Source: an uncultured Romboutsia sp. | GTDB taxonomy: Bacteria; Bacillota; Clostridia; Peptostreptococcales; Peptostreptococcaceae | NCBI GenBank assembly: GCA_904418825.1 | Contig: CAJFPU010000012.1 | Span: 1 to 64,000 of the forward strand | Direction of reading: 5' to 3' | DNA length: 64,000 bases | Shown: positions 61,512 through 64,000 of the stretch, piece by piece | Position numbering within the stretch: the stretch's first letter is position 1 | Layout of the letters: every line of letters begins with the position of its first letter | Translations under genes and position numbers: made by a program | Notes under the pieces: generated by a model | Databases searched by the model: none | Seen by the model: the letters and a program-made list of their open reading frames with translations, nothing else | Told to the model about the DNA's origin: nothing

Positions 61512-62537
61512 TTGGAAAAATTACTTGAGGTAAAAAATTTATGTGTTAATTTTGGTACTTACGGTGGAGAGGTTCAAGCTGTAAGAGGAGTTACATTCGA
61601 TTTACATAAAGGAGAAACACTAGCTATAGTTGGTGAATCTGGTTCTGGTAAATCTGTTGCTTGTAAAACTATAATGAGAATACTTTCATCAAATGGATAT
61701 ATAAAAAATGGTCAAATATTATTTGATGGTAAAGATTTAACTAAAATAAGTGAAAAAGATATGGAAAAAGTTAGAGGTAAAGATATTGCAATGATATTCC
61801 AGGACCCTATGACTTCTCTAAATCCTACTATGACTATAGGGAAACAAATAATGGAACCTATTATAAAGCATCAAGGCTTTAGTAAAGAAGATGCTAAAAA
61901 AAGAGCAATAGAACTTATTGAATTAGTTGGAATATCTGATGCAGAAAAAAGATTTAAGCAATATCCCCATCAATTTTCTGGTGGTATGAGACAACGTATT
62001 GTAATAGCTATATCTTTGGCTTGTAACCCAAAAGTATTAATTGCCGATGAACCTACTACTGCTCTTGATGTTACAATTCAAGCTCAAATATTAGAACTTA
62101 TAAAAGATTTACAAGAAAAAACTGGTGTAGCAGTTATCTTCATAACTCATGACCTTGGAGTAGTTGCTAATGTGGCTGATAGAGTTGCAGTTATGTATGC
62201 TGGAAAAATTATAGAATACGGAACTTCTGATGATATATTCTATGACCCTAAACATCCTTATACTTGGGGACTTTTAGGATCAATGCCTACATTAGACATA
62301 TGAGATAATGATTTATATAATATACCTGGAACACCTCCAGACTTAATGAATCCACCTAAAGGAGATGCATTTGCACTTCGTAGTGCATATGCTATGAAAC
62401 TAGATCATTTAGTAGAACCTCCTATGTTCAAGGTTAGTGATACTCACTATGCTGCTACATGGCTTTTACATCCATTGGCTCCGAAAGTTGAGAAACCTAT
62501 AAACATAGGAAGAAAGATGGTGAATATAAATGAGTAG
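61512..62537 (+). pseudogene. oppD: Oligopeptide ABC transporter ATP-binding protein (OppD/AppD), interrupted by in-frame TGA at 62301-62303
   Basis: TTG start; full ATPase domain to LLGSMPTLDI*; same frame continues DNDLYNIPGTPPDLMNPPKGDAFALRSAYAMKLDHLVEPP... to 62537. Confidence 0.85.
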
Positions 62538-63483
62538 AAAAATATTATTAGAAGTTAAAAATTTAAAGCAATACTTTCCTTTAGGTAGAAAAGGTGTTGT
62601 AAAAGCAATAGATGATGTATCTTTTCATATATATGAAGGTGAAACATTTGGATTAGTTGGAGAATCTGGTTCTGGTAAATCTACTACTGGACGAACTATA
62701 ATACGCTTATATAACCCAACTAGCGGGGAAGTTATATTTGATGATAAAGTAATATCTCATAAAAAACTTCCTAAAGATGATAAATTATATGTTAATAAAA
62801 ATATGCAAATGATATTTCAAGATCCAATGGCATGTTTAAATCCACGTATGACTGTTATGGACATAATAGCCGAAGGTCTAGATATACACGGTATATATAA
62901 AACTAAAGAAGAAAGAACTAAGAGAGTCTATGAATTATTAAAAACTGTTGGACTTAATGAACAGCACGCTAATCGATATCCACATGAATTCTCTGGTGGC
63001 CAAAGACAACGTATAGGTATTGCTCGTGCATTAGCTGTTGAGCCTAAGTTTATAATAGCTGATGAACCTATTTCAGCTCTTGATGTTTCTATACAAGCTC
63101 AAGTTGTTAATCTTCTTAGAAAATTACAAAAAGAAAATGGTCTTACATACTTATTTATAGCTCATGACCTTTCAATGGTTAAGTATATAAGTGATCGTAT
63201 AGGTGTTATGTATAAGGGTAAATTAGTTGAATTAGCATCTTCAGATGATTTATATGAAAATCCACTACATCCTTATACTAAATCACTTTTATCAGCTATA
63301 CCTCTTCCAGATCCTGATTATGAAAAAACTAGAAAACGTATAAAATATAACCCTAGTATTCATAACTATTCTACTGAAAGTCCTGAGTGGATTGAAATAA
63401 GACCTGGTCATTTTATATATGCATCTAAATCAGAGTTAATTAATTATGAAAAAGAATTAAGTGCTAATGAATCAAATGCTTAA
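62530..63483 (+). CDS. oppF: Oligopeptide ABC transporter ATP-binding protein (OppF/AppF)
   Basis: GESGSGKSTTGRTIIRL, FSGGQRQRIGIARAL, HPYTKSLLSAIP. Confidence 0.94.
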   Translation: MSRKILLEVKNLKQYFPLGRKGVVKAIDDVSFHIYEGETFGLVGESGSGKSTTGRTIIRLYNPTSGEVIFDDKVISHKKLPKDDKLYVNKNMQMIFQDPMACLNPRMTVMDIIAEGLDIHGIYKTKEERTKRVYELLKTVGLNEQHANRYPHEFSGGQRQRIGIARALAVEPKFIIADEPISALDVSIQAQVVNLLRKLQKENGLTYLFIAHDLSMVKYISDRIGVMYKGKLVELASSDDLYENPLHPYTKSLLSAIPLPDPDYEKTRKRIKYNPSIHNYSTESPEWIEIRPGHFIYASKSELINYEKELSANESNA

Positions 63484-63493
63484 TATATATAAA

Positions 63494-63528
63494 TAAAAGC
63501 CATATCTAATTATTAGATATGGCTTCTT
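63494..63528. terminator. Bidirectional terminator between oppF and uvrA
   Basis: aagccatatctaattattagatatggctt. Confidence 0.8.
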
Positions 63529-63532
63529 AAAT

Positions 63533-64000
63533 TTATTCAAAATATTTTTTTAAGAATTTTCCAGTATAAGAACCTTCAACTTTAGAAACTTGTTCAGGCG
63601 TTCCAGTAGCAATTATTTTTCCTCCGTTATCTCCACCTTCTGGACCTAAATCAATTATATAATCACAAGTTTTTATCACATCTAAGTTATGTTCTATAAC
63701 TACTATACTGTTACCTGTATCAGCTAGTTTTTGAAGAACATGAATTAACTTATCTACATCAGCCATATGAAGACCTGTTGTTGGTTCGTCTAGTATATAT
63801 AAAGTTTTTCCAGTTGGTCTTTTGCTAAGCTCTGTAGCTAACTTTATTCTTTGTGCTTCTCCCCCTGATAACTGTGTTGATGGTTGTCCTAACTTAATAT
63901 ATGAAAGCCCAACATCCATTAATGTTTCTAATTTTCTTTTTATATTTGGTATGTTTTCAAAGAATTTAAGGGCTTCTTCTACATTCATATCTAATACATC
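63533..64000 (-). CDS. uvrA: Excinuclease ABC subunit A, C-terminal part (runs off the window)
   Basis: [42 protein letters not shown]. Confidence 0.95.
   Translation of the reverse strand, partial: DVLDMNVEEALKFFENIPNIKRKLETLMDVGLSYIKLGQPSTQLSGGEAQRIKLATELSKRPTGKTLYILDEPTTGLHMADVDKLIHVLQKLADTGNSIVVIEHNLDVIKTCDYIIDLGPEGGDNGGKIIATGTPEQVSKVEGSYTGKFLKKYFE

Noticed and set aside
62301-62303. Selenocysteine at the oppD TGA
   Set aside because: Family is not a selenoprotein family, the position is outside any catalytic site, and no SECIS-like hairpin was evident just downstream.

Overview
This is a low-GC window from a Clostridioides/Peptostreptococcaceae-like Firmicute (my lineage guess, from gene content and codon usage). 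Most of it is ordinary housekeeping chromosome: type IV pilus genes; engB-lon-clpX-clpP-tig; rph/rdgB, ligA; pyk-pfkA-dnaE-whiA-nudix-yvcK-rapZ-PHP-murB; focA-like, cls, hprK, uvrC, an opp/app peptide transporter, and the uvrA end. Four points stand out. (1) About 15.4 kb (roughly 21957-37363) looks like an integrated element in the 3' end of rlmD/rumA. The native rlmD tail (…HVEAVAKLRRI*) and its terminator are stranded at the left end. The right end gives rlmD a new tail antisense to the stop-proximal part of a large serine recombinase gene. Both junctions carry 12-bp inverted arms (GTTGTGCGTAGA / TCTTCGCACAGC) placed exactly 8 bp from a shared TG/CA dinucleotide, so attL, attR, attP and attB can be reconstructed. 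Cargo: a tandem pair of large serine recombinases with a coupled 45-aa ORF, a small serine resolvase, a candidate Rep, an ABC transporter with a LytTR two-component system, and an IS982-like IS plus a related MITE flanking a diiron/MBL-fold gene. (2) The oligopeptide-binding lipoprotein (57261-58916) reads as a circular permutation of the OppA/DppA fold. (3) The linked oppD has an in-frame TGA followed by an intact reading frame. (4) cls carries a perfect 24-bp in-frame tandem duplication in a hydrophobic segment. All calls are from reading the sequence; no database search was possible.
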